In this document: positions 34,026 to 47,514 of the stretch, piece by piece
Numbering within the stretch: the first letter of the stretch is position 1
Layout: each line of letters starts with the position of its first letter
From: Heliocybe sulcata
Taxonomy: Eukaryota; Basidiomycota; Agaricomycetes; Gloeophyllales; Gloeophyllaceae
NCBI GenBank assembly: GCA_004369045.1
Contig: ML213536.1
Span: forward strand, 139,068-203,067
Length of the DNA stretch: 64,000 nucleotides
Direction of reading: 5' to 3'
Notes under the pieces: model-generated
What the model saw: the letters and a program-made list of their open reading frames with translations, nothing else
The model's database searches: none
Told to the model about the DNA's origin: nothing
Translations under genes and position numbers: made by a program

Positions 34026-34954
34026 GTGCGGTATGTGCTAAGTCAACTCGTAGTCTTTTGACTAGTCCGCGGTGCTGCCTCATGTCTTCCTGTCGAACAG
34101 AGCCGCTGATCAAGGTCTCTCGAAACCTCTGTCTTGCACGGCCCGGCACTCAACGTGCTTTTCGGTCCAGCTAATGCAAACGTGGATGCTCTCTAACTGT
34201 CTGACTGCTCTTGTGTCTCTCGACGTCCTGGCTCAACACTGGCGTGCTTTTCATGCTTTTATGTATGGTCAAGAGTCTCCATCTCGCATGGCTCTGTCTT
34301 TCCGGCTGTTGGTATTCGACCCCTTGCTGTTTGTCAAACGGCTGTTGGCGCTAGTCTTATGCCAATACTAGTCGACTGCTTGCTTGCTGCGGCATCTCCC
34401 ATTACTGCTCGGCGGCCTTCCTTGCACCTCGCACCCTTTTCGACTTCCAGATACGCCTTCGCGCACTCTCAGCCTCAATAGACACTGCCCGTTATCTCGA
34501 GTGTTTATGTTCGCTCTCGCTACGTTCATTACCAGCTCGCCATGCACCGTTATGCTCATGTACAGTACGATTGCTATAACTGATGCACAAACCATTCGTG
34601 ACATGCCTTCGTCACTCATGACAGTCACTTGTCATGAGTGTCTCAGACTTTCCTGGTAAGTGTCCAGAAACCAGTGCCCAAGCCACTGTCCCCCAGGCAC
34701 TTAGGCGCAATCGAGATCAGTACGACACTGCCTCGGGCGCTTGCCGACAAGGCACTTAAATACACGTGCTACGGAATTGCCTGGCAGCGGTTAGTGCCAT
34801 TACGACCCAGTGGGTTTACTTCCCGCAGTGCTTTTCCCGCAGTGCAAGCCTCTACCGTAGTGCAAGCCTCTAAGGCGCGCATGATGTTAGAAGCACGAAA
34901 GCCCAAACTTACAGTTCGTACTCATTATCCTGACTTTCCTGTATTCATTCTAAC
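34026..34954. other. Intergenic with a short tandem repeat
   Basis: About 930 bp. Around 34820-34874 a unit like ccgcagtgcaagcctcta occurs about two and a half times with small changes. No motif-bearing frame. Confidence 0.5.
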
Positions 34955-36790
34955 GTGGACTTACAGCCCTCAAAGGCGTCGCTTGCTCTTGACTTCGTTG
35001 TCATAGGGGATGGAATTGGTGGACTAGCGTCCGCTATCGCTTTAAGCCGCGTTGGTCATAACGTGGTAGTTCTAGAGGGTGCTGATGGCAGCGACGTAGT
35101 GAGTGCTCATGTTGGCGTCTCAATACTTGACGTAGAGGTAACCTTCAGTTCAACAGGAAGCAGGCGGTTCTCGTGTTCCTCCCAATATGTCAAAGCTCCT
35201 GCTAGACTGGGGTTTGAAGGACGAACTCGATATAATAGCTGAGCGGACGCAAAGTATGGTGTTGATGACTTGTACGAATCCTATACTCTGCATCGCAGTG
35301 CACATCTAATCCAGGCTACGCGCAGGGGATACTGGTGAAAAGTTCCATACCGACCACTGGGATACCCCCCTGCTTTCGGACAGCGGCGGCGAATTCATGC
35401 TTATGCCCTATAAATAACTGCATCGTATCTTGAAAGCCAAAGCCCTCTCGTTAGGTGCGAAAGTCCGACATGATGCATTAGTGGTTGAGGTGCTCCCCGA
35501 TTCCGGAGATGGCAAACCAGTTGTGGTGCTCCAGGCGGGAGAAGTACTGAAGCCCGATGTTCTGATCGGCGCCGAGGGACGAAATAGCAAAATCAGAGAG
35601 GAAGTGTTACACATGCAAGACCACCAGACGCCCACTGGCATGGTGTTCGTAAGGTGCGGATTTCGTCGTCAACGTTGAATGTCCATTCTTGACTATCAAT
35701 AACGTTCCCTTTCAAGCTCGTCACTCAGACGCGAAGAGATGTTGAAGCACCCTGAATTTGAGATGATCACCGCGACCTTCAGCTCTGATGCAAGTCAACA
35801 GATCATTCTCAAGTATACATCAGAAATAACTTTGCCATTAGAAAAGCGTGTTCTGCTTTTGCGGACCCATGCTCAGCGCCGTTTGGTTTCTGACAGTAAG
35901 TGCTGTAGCACAGCGCCGATCTTCGCGCTGACAGATATGGCCGAAGGGAAATTCAGGAGATGTCACTGTGCATCTCTGGACACCGGACGACAGAACACTT
36001 GCAGAACGCGAACGCGAAGGATATTGGGAATCAATCTCGAAGGAAAGAGTGGCAAAGCTCGTCGGCGATGCTAACCCCACGTGAGCATATTGCTTCGGAA
36101 GTGGATGGCGAATAGACTAACATTGTCAACGATCCTAACACCCTCTCTCAACAGGATGAAGAGGTTTGTGGAATTATGTGACGGTGCTCTCCGTGTGAAC
36201 AGCATGGAAAACGCGGACTTTCCGGAATGGATACATCCAACGGCGCCAATAGTCCTGACCGGCGACGCCGCACATCCTTTCTCGGTGCGTTCTTTTCTGT
36301 CATTCCCTATCGTCATTTGTATCGAGCAAGTCAGACTCTGACTGCGAAATTCTAGGCCGGCTCTCTGTTCCAAGACAGCATGGCGGTCGAAGATGCCGCC
36401 TGCCTCGGGCAGCTTTTCTCGTACATTACGGGACGCGAACAAGTCCGTTTCTTCCTCTCTGCCTTCCAGGACATCCGGCAGGCGCGTCTCCAGAGCGTGC
36501 GCAAGTCGGAGGCGTTCATGTTTCGCCAGCATTTCACCCGCCAGGTTGCTGGCGCGGACACCGTCAACTCCGTCGAGTTCGCTAGACTCTGTATGGCTCT
36601 CCCCCCTGAGGGTACGCTCGCGAACTCGAGCGTGGGCGATGCCATGCTGGAGGTCTTTGCCTACGAGGCGGAGGAGGAGGCGAACGACTGGTGGGTTCAG
36701 TGGGGACTACTGCATGAGCGGTCGAGAGGCGAGAGCGAGAGCTCTGAGCTCGCGGTGCCAGTCAGTAGCAAGGTAGTAGTATGCCATTAG
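34955..36790 (+). pseudogene. FAD-dependent monooxygenase (salicylate-hydroxylase-like) with in-frame stop
   Basis: Exons read approximately 34955-35098, 35157-35260, 35315-35655, then about four more, ending at 36788-36790. Family marks: LDFVVIGDGIGGLASAIALS (Rossmann, normally GxGxxG), VPPNMSKLLLDWGL, PDVLIGAEGRNSKIRE (DG-like motif), VTVHLWTPDD, APIVLTGDAAHPFSAG (FAD ribityl motif) and SMAVEDAACLGQLFSYI. These class A enzymes hydroxylate aromatic or other substrates with NAD(P)H. Two faults: the codon where the family begins is GTG (34955), with no ATG found upstream in frame, and codon 35415-35417 is TAA inside MPYK*LHRILKAK, where a conserved residue is expected. All other splice junctions keep frame, so the decay is recent, or these are sequence errors. 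Confidence 0.75.
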
Positions 36791-37591
36791 AATTCTGCTT
36801 CTCCACGATACCGCGACGACACGTACGTCGAATCGGCGGGAAATCATCTCGAGCTCCTAATCAATACCGTATATCATCGTTTAGACCTCGGGGCTTCCAC
36901 CTGTTTGTAACAGTAACGTCCCTATAGAGAGCGTAGTGCCGGTTACAGCTGAACCGGTGGCATATCTAGTTTTGCGAGCAGGGAGCAGCAAGTCGCAAAC
37001 AGGGTATCCATATATCAATACTGCCCTCAAAGTCCTGCCCACCGGCTGACAAGCGATGTGCATACCGCTTTACTAGCCTTCAGGACGCTATGAAAAGATA
37101 TATCATCTCCAGGGGATGGCCAACATAGAGGCTCTAGAGAAAACCGGAACTCCATGGGTGTACAACCCAGCGGCATTCAAAACTACCGGGTGGATGCACC
37201 TTCCGCCCCAGAGCTGTGTATAGGACATTTCCGAATCCGCTCCGTGGTATAATACAACCAACTTTATGCCTTAGTGCAGGGTATCGGCCAACTATACAGT
37301 AAGATATAAGCTGTCACAGACGCAATCATCCATTCATCCGCAGAGGAGCTGGCGGCAGGTGAAGACTAAGACTGAGCGCAGTGAGATAAGGTACATGAGA
37401 GCAGTGAAAACGGTCATGGGCAAGGGCAAGGGCACATACAACTCCAACAACAACGAGGCAGCGAGACAGTTATTCCAACAGTGACAAGAGGGCAAGGCAG
37501 GGCATGAAGACAGCATGGTAGGGGTACGAATGCGATAGCGTACACCGGGTAGCAACTAGACTAGATAGAAAAAGGCGTGTCATCGTCTGGG
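36791..37591. other. Convergent intergenic region
   Basis: Two 3' ends face each other across 800 bp. No coding signal beyond short frames. Confidence 0.5.
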
Positions 37592-38847
37592 TCATGGCGT
37601 AGACGAGTCCGTAGTAACTGGGTTCGATATATCATGTGTTACACGGTGGTCTAACATAGGAAGCTGTGGATTCATGCAGCGGCCCGGAAAAGAGCAGAAC
37701 AACGCACCTTCACCAGTGACCACTGAGCGACCATGTCCTTCGTCCGGTCGTTCAAGAGTTGTCTGCACACCTCGCAGGGCAGCTTCTCGATTAGCGGTTT
37801 CAGCGTCTGCTTGATCGTCGTTATCGGCAAATCTAATCACCAGGCAAAGCTCAATACCATAGACAAACATGAGACCAGTGTAGTAGCTCGATGAGAAGTG
37901 TCCGACTCACCAGGCCGTGAGTCCCACGCGAGACATGCCGCCGCGAGCGCCCACGCGCGGACCATCTGCTTCTGATCCTTGAAGTCGCACGTGCTCGTGC
38001 AAGGATGGGGTGGGGGCGGAGGCAGGAGGATGCGCTTGAATGCGTCGATGCGCCCAAGATGTAGGAAGAAGAGACGTTTGAGGTAGACTGGACCCATCCG
38101 CACTGCCATGTCGTCGGAAAGAGTGGACAATCGGAAGTTCAGGAGATGTGCCGAAGATGCTACTGCAAGTTCTTCCAGGCCGAACTGGGAAGCGACGGTG
38201 TAGATGCTAATGGGATTTAATGGGGCGACGGACATTAGGCGTTGGTACAAGGGCGAGGTCGGGGCGATGAGCTTTTTCAACGGTGCGCCGTACTTGTGGA
38301 GGGACCGGACAGCAGCTACCAGGCATTCCACGCCAGGACTATACTGCGCAAATGACATATCGTAGATGGCATGGAGAACGATATTCAGAACATCAGCCGT
38401 CTCCGTGGCTGGCAGGATGGGACAGTCCGCCGCAGATGCATGTGGTGATAATGGCACGCAGCCATTGAAACGATTGCTAGAGCAAGCTGCAAGCTTCTGG
38501 GAATGGACATAGAACAACACGCCGTCTGAGGATGACAGAATGACATCGGCAGGATCAGCAGTGGCGCCCGGCCAGAACGCGGTGGAGACAGGGACTGTCA
38601 AGTCACCCCCGTATCCACAGTCCGAAATACCCGAGTCCGAGGACTGCAACGCAGAGGACTCAGTAAGGGCGTCCAAAACGCTGAAAACGACACGCACCGG
38701 TGGGGTAGGCATTGACGGCCAGTCCGTCATCTGACTGCTAGTCCGCGCGTCCGATGTGCCCTCTCCAACATCCAACACGTAGCTTTGAAGATGCTCAGCG
38801 AGAGGGGACATGAACCCTTGCAAAGATTCGAAATCTGTTGCGTCCAT
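37592..38847 (-). CDS. BTB/POZ-domain protein (basidiomycete type)
   Basis: Reverse strand, start ATG 38847-38845. The main exon carries MDATDFESLQGFMSPL, then an Asp-rich low-complexity part and a BTB fold: ADVILSSSDGVLFYVHSQKL, PILPATETADVLNIVLHAIY, LVAAVRSLHKYGAPLKKL and ISIYTVASQFGLEELAVASS. Agaricomycetes encode large families of such proteins, thought to act as adaptors. The second exon (from 37833 down) reads DLPITTIKQTLKPLIEKLPC, EVCRQLLNDRTKDMVAQWS. After LVK the frame either runs to a stop at 37675 or splices once more and ends at 37592-37594; I cannot choose. Partners unknown. Confidence 0.75.
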
Positions 38848-39591
38848 CACGACGGTCGAGTGGGACTTGATCCTGATCTAGAGACGCGTTTGCAAGCGCG
38901 TTAAGAACGGCTGCCACCAGCGAACAAAAAGACTTACGAAGATTTTCACAATTATGACTCTGAGGTTGTACTACGCGTCATGCACTTATCAGAGGCCGGG
39001 CTGTAAGGGGGACGCATGTTGGGCGGTGTATATAGCTGTCAGCTGCAACGGCTCAACAACGGACAGTGCTCGCTTCTACGGGAAATGCCGAGTGGTATTG
39101 CCTTGCCGCCGGGTTCCAGCCGCAGCGCGTCCCGCGGCAGACATATCCTTCAATTTCCCAGCAACGACACCGGATCGGGAGCGGTTTGATTCGGGACAAC
39201 CGTCGGATCATACTAGAGCATAAAACACATGCCATCCGACTACCTTGCCATCGGACAAGCCGATATGTTGCACATCGAAACGGAGGGCGCTGCCACTCTC
39301 CCTCGACGAAAATCTGCTCTCTACCCAATAAAATCCATGACTGCCAGACAACTTTGACTTAGGCTAAGCTCCCGCCCGGTACGTATACCGGCAAAGTTTC
39401 TTCTCATTCGGATACCACGAAGACAAACAGACCCCGAGGCCCCGCAACTTAGACTTCTTGAAGATCTAAGAACCTAGTCAGATCCAGCATCAGTCTAGAT
39501 CGATACTCAACCAGGAATATGGCGAACGCACTGAATTGGATCGCTAAGCTATCCTTGTCCGAGGTTATTACCTCCGCAACTTGAGCCCGTC
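38848..39591. other. Intergenic, no gene seen
   Basis: About 740 bp between two same-strand (reverse) genes. It includes the promoter of the BTB gene; short frames only. Confidence 0.5.
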
Positions 39592-40851
39592 CTAAAGATA
39601 TGCGTTTGCACAGGCCAGAAGAATTTCTGTTGGTCTCAGCTCGTCGGGGATAAACATACTCGCCACCAACCCCCTTCGAGCCCAGGCATCAACCAGCACA
39701 CTGGCCCAACCTACCAGCCAAGCCATCGTCCAAACCCACCCAGGCCATCCTCGTACCTGCCGTCCTGTTATCTTTCTCCATAGTTCTTCCGCAACCACAC
39801 CCGCTCCATTCATCAAGAAGAACCCCCCTACGGACCAAAACTCGCCCCCTCGCCCCATGCCCCACGTTGCCCAGTCGTGCAGGAGCGCAGACACCAGAAA
39901 CGCGCCCATCACCCCGCCTACGCGCCCAAACACTTTGCGAAGCGGCTTGGACCCGACAGTAAGAAAGCCCCGTCGGAGAATCTGGTGCCAGCGCCTGCCC
40001 CAGAAGTCCGCGAGCGAGGTCGCCTTCCAGGGTTCGTCGAAGAGAGGCGGCCATTGGGCATGATCGTGCTGGAACACCAGCACCCCGACTATTGCAGCCT
40101 GCTGATACCAGGCCTGCAGCCCATGATAGATAATGAACCCCGTGCCAATACAAATAAGCCACGCCTTGAGGTACCGTGCTAGTGGGGGCAGAGACGGATC
40201 GAACAGACTGGCTCCTCTATGGTCGGCTAGCAGAGGGTACGAAACTTGTATTGAGTATTGAATGCAGTCGAAGACCACGAAGCGCAAGATACTAGTGAAT
40301 AGGCTAGTCAATACAAATTCGGGTTTAGATCTGGGGTTCGGCCAAGGACTTGGTGGAATGTATGCGCTTCTGGACCAACGCCAGCCGATGCCCCTTAGGT
40401 TGAACACGAGGTCCAACGCATCTCCAAATAGACGGAATGTTGAGACTCGCTTAGGCTGCGACTCCTCGCCACCTGGCGAGAGTCTTGTAAGAGGTGACTT
40501 TTGGAACGTCCAATCCACAACTCTAAGCGCGATGCCCGTCACAACGACCTGAGCAATATAGAAATGCGCATGTATGCGTCGAATCTTGATCAGCCTCCAC
40601 GGTAGAACGCTAGAAATTACACCGAGACTCACGATCAAAGCTTGATTGCAGTAATTTAATCTCGGCTCGTCATATGCCAAGGTTACGTCGATCCCCGTAG
40701 CGGCAGAGTACGCCAACCAAAGCGATACGGGCAACAACGATAGGCGTATGAATTTATTGGCGAAAGAGTGGGGAAGCAAGACCAGTACAGCTGTGAGGTA
40801 ATAAATTAGGAAGACGGGCACCACGAGCTTGACAAAGCTCTGTCGAGTCAA
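39592..40851 (-). CDS. Wax-synthase-domain (MBOAT-like) acyltransferase, start not resolved
   Basis: A single reverse-strand frame of about 419 residues with eight or more hydrophobic helices. It carries the wax synthase signature SLADFWGRRWHQILRRGFL and the conserved membrane His in FLVSALLHDWATWG. The family transfers acyl groups to alcohols in the ER membrane; fungal members often act in lipid or terpenoid metabolism. The frame begins LTRQSFVKLVVPVFLIYYL with no ATG: it stays open upstream for tens of codons (ALRSLPGPNAAAREPL) but still has no methionine in frame. The true start may lie in an unrecognised upstream exon or may have been lost. The rest of the frame is intact. Confidence 0.8.
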   Translation of the reverse strand: MTRQSFVKLVVPVFLIYYLTAVLVLLPHSFANKFIRLSLLPVSLWLAYSAATGIDVTLAYDEPRLNYCNQALIVSLGVISSVLPWRLIKIRRIHAHFYIAQVVVTGIALRVVDWTFQKSPLTRLSPGGEESQPKRVSTFRLFGDALDLVFNLRGIGWRWSRSAYIPPSPWPNPRSKPEFVLTSLFTSILRFVVFDCIQYSIQVSYPLLADHRGASLFDPSLPPLARYLKAWLICIGTGFIIYHGLQAWYQQAAIVGVLVFQHDHAQWPPLFDEPWKATSLADFWGRRWHQILRRGFLTVGSKPLRKVFGRVGGVMGAFLVSALLHDWATWGMGRGGEFWSVGGFFLMNGAGVVAEELWRKITGRQVRGWPGWVWTMAWLVGWASVLVDAWARRGLVASMFIPDELRPTEILLACANAYL

Positions 40852-41721
40852 GGGCTCCCTGGCAGCAGCGTTTGGCCCTGGGAGCGAACGTAGTGCTCGT
40901 TTGCCAAGATCCTCAATGTCCGGAATGCTGATGGAAAGAAGAATGCTTGAAGTGAATTTTGAATATTATGGGGAGCGAGTTAACATTATCCACGCACGAG
41001 ATCATTCAAATTTTTCGGACGCCTGCACCAAGCAGGGCTGGATATATGCGGGGGAAAGCTGGAAAAGGTCTTGAACTTGGGCGGATTCAGAGGAGCGCAG
41101 CAATCGCCAGCTCATCATGAAATCCGACTACTGAGTAAGCCGAGCAAGGAAGTGGTAAGACGTTTGCCAAAGCCGCCACCGAGTCCACTAATAGGACCTC
41201 TCACCATACACGGCACTCAGCGAGGTGCGGAGTAGACACTACAAAGCTGCCTATGCGAGGGGGCTCTTGCGCAAGTATGTACATCCTTCGAAAGTTGGGG
41301 CGGGGAGTGAGCAGAAAGGATATATGATGGAATAACCACCATAACACGGACAAAGCATCAAGCTCAAGGATGGCTTCGCGATGGTAGACGGAGTTCCACA
41401 TCCTAGTTATCCTAAGCGAACCTCCCCAAATAGTTACATATGCATAATTATCCAAACCCATCCGCATCCTCGGTCCGAACTTATATGAGCAAAAGAAACA
41501 TGTAAGTACCTAGCTGATAATCAATGAACGACCAACGACAAATGAAAGTGGTATACGATCTCGACTGGGAAGGGAGAGACAGACTATAATACAATGATGC
41601 ACATATGATGAAGAAAGATGCAGCATGCAGCACGGAATTGAATTAGTGGTCAGCGTGTTCTTGAAGGCGAAGGCGGGGATCGAGCCCGAGGGCGAAGGTG
41701 AGGATCGGGAGGCAGCAGGGA
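40852..41721. other. Intergenic, no gene seen
   Basis: About 870 bp. It may contain an unseen first exon and promoter of the acyltransferase (a catatatatcc TATA-like element lies on the reverse strand near 41045), and the 3' end of the kinase gene. Confidence 0.45.
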
Positions 41722-43433
<1,712 letters not shown>

Positions 43434-44012
43434 CGCTCATGAGCGGTGCTAGGGTCGTCGAGGAGAAGGAATGGCAGGGAGCCTTTACTGCTGATAGTGA
43501 GAGCTGGCCACTTCGCAACACTTTGTCCTCTACGCGGTAGTCCCTTTCCCGGATCGGCCGGCCTCGCCGTGATGGACCAAACATGATCGACGTTGTCGCC
43601 GGGCTGCCGGCGTCCGCTAGTGGGTCTCCAGTCAAGCATCGTGATGGTAGACGTACGCGACGGTGATGAGCGTTGTGAGCAGAGGTGAAAGCGCGCGTCG
43701 CGGTTGCTCGGCATGGCGAACGCTATTATCTGGTAGATGACTATCGCGATTTGTCCCGAGGCCGCATCTTCCGAGGCAATGTCCGAAGCTATCCGCAAGG
43801 AGCTTGAACGCTTTTTCCATTACGAAGCTCTTGACTGCAAAAAGTCCAACCTCGTGCTCGCAACATAAGCTGGAGGCTGCAATAATATTGCTGTATTTGT
43901 GGAATGGGCTGCGAGCGTGCTCAGTGCGACCGGATGCAGTTGACGCAACAACACGTTGCTCAGTAGTCTGCAGGAGTCTGGTTTCGAACACAACCTGGAC
44001 GAGAGGCAAGTG

Positions 44013-47000
44013 ATGGATCCGGAGTTCGAAGGCAGCCATTGCCAAACGCAAGGTCTCTTGGCTCCGACGCCAGAGTACCTAGCCTCCGTCCCAGTGTTTC
44101 CTTTGATACCGAATTTGAAGAAGGATGTGACGGTGAGCAGCAGCCTGTTGGCCGAGAATATATCGCTTATATGCAGCGGACCATTATTCCAGACGAGTAT
44201 AGGTAACGTTCTCGTTGATGCACGATTACAAGGAGGCAGCTAACCGGGCTAGCAGACACAGCATTAAGCTGGCAGTAAGCACACAACGCCTCCGAAGACA
44301 ACCCAGTCATTGACCAGCCCCTCATCCAGACAACTGACAGCTTCCGACATAAACTTTGCCGTCGTCCGTCCGCTCGTCTTCAAATATGCCAGACTCGAGA
44401 ACCTCGCAGTGGTATACGCATGTCTGGTGGTCCGAGCCCACTTCGTCTCAGCAGCAGAGTCGGAACTCGCGTATGCCGGGGTGATCCTCTCGCGAGCGAA
44501 CCTCTGCGAGATCCTCGCCATGAAGCTGCTGGGCCAATTTGCTTCCAGTAAAATCCAACTGGTGGCAGTTCTCACGGCGAGCTGGAGTCCGCTGGCAGGG
44601 GCATCCCAGGAAATACGGAATCAGGTGAAAGTAGCTCTGGGTGGCGACGAGAACAATCTGAACGAGGACCAGTGTGCTCTCGAGGTCGGTTCTCTCGTCT
44701 TCCGCTTTCCGCTCGGATTGAATATTGTTCCTCTGAGTAGATGGCCATTGCGACGAAAGCGAAGGCTTTCCTATCTTCACCAGTTGTACAGACCGTCGTG
44801 GACGACATCTATTCCGGTCGGGTTGTCTTCTCCATGCCCGCGATCCGCTCGGTCCTAGCGGATAACTACAAGCCTCGTGCCATTGAAATCTATGATTATA
44901 GAAAGGCGCCATTCTTGGACCATTACAGGTCACGAACTCCCTGCTGTAATGGTTTCCTTGATGCTAATATGGGGCTGCAGATTGCGCGTTCCGAAATACG
45001 GCGCAATTCTGGAATTCCTTAAATTTGCTCTGTTGCTATTGACGTTCATCCTGTGCCTCTCTAGTGAGTCTTCCGATGCGCTCTACCTTGCATTTGCTCC
45101 ATCTAGCCTTAGGTCAGGATCTGCACAGGATGTCGAATTTTGAGATCATTTTCGTCGTGTTTGCGATCGCATTCACGCTCGAGGAGTACACTGCCTCGAA
45201 GGAACACGGGTGGCAAAGTGAGTAGTTTCTTGGTTTAATCTGTCTCCGGGCGCTTAACTCGATCTCCTGATTGCGCGCAGTTTACATCGCCAATGTACGT
45301 CATGCAGCTGTTTCAAGGGGATGATGCACTAATGCATCTGTTATCCAGATGTGGAATGTCTTCGATACCGCATTTATCTTCATATTTCTGTGCTACGTTT
45401 TCCTTAGAGTAAAGGGTCTCGTTCAGGATGATGGCAAGATAATTCTATCGAGCTGAGCAAGGATCGATAACTGATTTATTGCAGCCCTTGCTTCTGAGTG
45501 GGCGTTCAACGTCCTCGCGTGCGAGGCGTGCATTTTGTTTCCGCGGTAAGCTTGCGCATACAGTCGGTCATCCTGCTGAGCAACCTGCTAAATCACCCGC
45601 CATATTTACAGACTTGCATTCTTCGCAATCAAGAACAATATAATAGTTATGTAAGTACACTCCCTCAATGATCACCGAACACTCGTGGCTGAGTTTAATC
45701 CGGACCAATCCAGTGCACTACGGGGCATGATAGCCGATTTCGTCTTCTTCATGGGCATCGCTGCAATATGCTTCTCGGGGCTCTTGTTCACCCTACATAC
45801 GCTCGGTATGTTCTAGTTAATTCTGGCCCCCTTCATTCTCACGGGAATCATGACACGGTCGCATCGCAGCGGGGGATAAGTGGAGCGTCCGCGGCATTGC
45901 ATGGCTTATGGTTCAGATCTGGTTTGGCAACACGTACCTCAGCTTTGGTCAAGCGTCGAGCTTTCACCCTGTCTTCGGCCCCATACTGATGACGGGGTAC
46001 GCGGCGCTGTCGGGAACGCTGCTCTTGACAAGTGCGTCTGGAGTCTTGATCTTCTATCCACCTCACTTACACAGGACGCAGTTTTGATCTCAATCTTGTC
46101 CAATACGTTTGCACGCATTGATGCGGTGAGCCGGCTCTGATCTCGCTCATGGATTCAACTGTGACCATAACACATGCATATAGAATGCAACCCAAGAGGT
46201 GCGTCCTCGGATCTGTCTTTCAATGTCGACTCACAAATGAGCATCCAGTATCTGTTTCAATTCGCTATCGCCACCATCGAAGGGTAAGTCAAAGAATTTG
46301 ACGTCGTGTCATGGCGATTACTCAAAATGCATTATTCCCCAGAGTGAAGTCAGATGCGCTGTTCAGCTATCAGCCTCCTTTCAATCTACTTGCATTTGCG
46401 ATCCTGTGGCCGGCCAGCTTGTTCGTGTCAGCACGGACGTTGCATAGTGCCAATGTCTTCCTTATCCGAGTTACCGTAAGTGATTCTCCCATCCTAAGGA
46501 ATCTAGGGCTCAACTACCATTCCAGTCTTTTCCCATCTTAGTCGCCATAGGTTTATACGAGAGGTTCTTCACCGGAGACAAGGGCCTTCGTGAATCCGGA
46601 AAAGATGCTGCCCAATCGATCTACAATAGTTTGCCCCGACAGCTCAAGAATATGCCCATCTTGGACGCGCTTATGGGCGCAAATGCAAACGACGTGTACG
46701 ACGCTCTCTTCGATGTCGACTTCGAACAGCATGAGACACAGCTGTTCTTCGATGAATCCGACGAGGAACATCGCCTCCCAGAGTTGCACTCCCTTCTCTC
46801 GCGGGATACGCTGAGACACCGCAGGCCGCTGAGCCCCAGCAGCGGAAGGGGGTCGACTTCGCCGCTTCGTGAAAGCCATAGCCGACAGCGCTCTCCCAGT
46901 CTTCCTCGAAGAGCCCTTCCTCCCATGATCCAGACTTCAGTCTCAGCAGAAGTTCCGTCTCTGTCGAAGCAAAGCCCGCTGGCCAAGCTCTTTACCCCGC

Positions 47001-47303
47001 ATAGCATCCGGCAGAGAGCTACATCCCAATTTGATGGAAGTCCCATGCAGCATATACAGCAGACAGACGCGACCCTGAAGCGACTGGAAAGCCTCTTGGA
47101 GGACGCTCGCAATCTCCCGGTAAATAGGATACGGGACGAGATGAAGGAACTGCAAGTGGGTACTTCTATGCTCTGCGTGTCGGAGCGTATGGATTAACAT
47201 GACGTAGGAGCGTCAGGCAAGAATCGAAACGCTTCTGATGACGTTAACAAGAGGAATGAGAAATGAGAGTACCCATGTGGCGCGACACGGTACTATTTCT
47301 TAG
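44013..47303 (+). CDS. TRP-type calcium channel, YVC1-like
   Basis: A gene of ten or more exons. It starts MDPEFEGSHCQTQGL (44013); the joins between 44100 and 44340 are not fully resolved, but TALSW joins to QQLTASDINFAVVRPLVFKY. The cytosolic N-domain continues LAVVYACLVVRAHFVSAAES, SRANLCEILAMKLLGQFASS and KIQLVAVLTASWSPLAGA. Membrane segments follow (LLLLTFILCLSS, FEIIFVVFAIAFTLEEY, NMWNVFDTAFIFIFLCYVFL, IADFVFFMGIAAICFSGLLF), then a pore region MVQIWFGNTYLSFGQ and LLLTILISILSNTFARIDAN. The last helix is in exon 46310 onward, followed by LVAIGLYERFF. The C-tail has an acidic cluster (DESDEEHRLPE) and Ser/Arg repeats, ending HGTIS with stop at 47301-47303. Yeast Yvc1 releases vacuolar calcium; the same role is inferred. 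Confidence 0.88.
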
Positions 47304-47514
47304 GGCTTGATCGCCTTGCCCTTCGTGCTTGTACATTTTATATATCTCTATCCCCGGTCTCCTATAGTTTTGCGTCAGAAGACCCTCGAAGTTAAAGACA
47401 AGACCTCGAACGTTCTATGAAATCCTTCACAGACAGGGGGCATATTTACAGGTAATGGACATCAAGTATGCCACAGGGATGCATAGAGTCGTGATTGATC
47501 TGCACGCACTGCAG

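Noticed and set aside
43440-44012. Reverse frame of 139 codons between kinase and channel genes
   Set aside because: Mixed composition, no domain; likely chance in the divergent promoter region.
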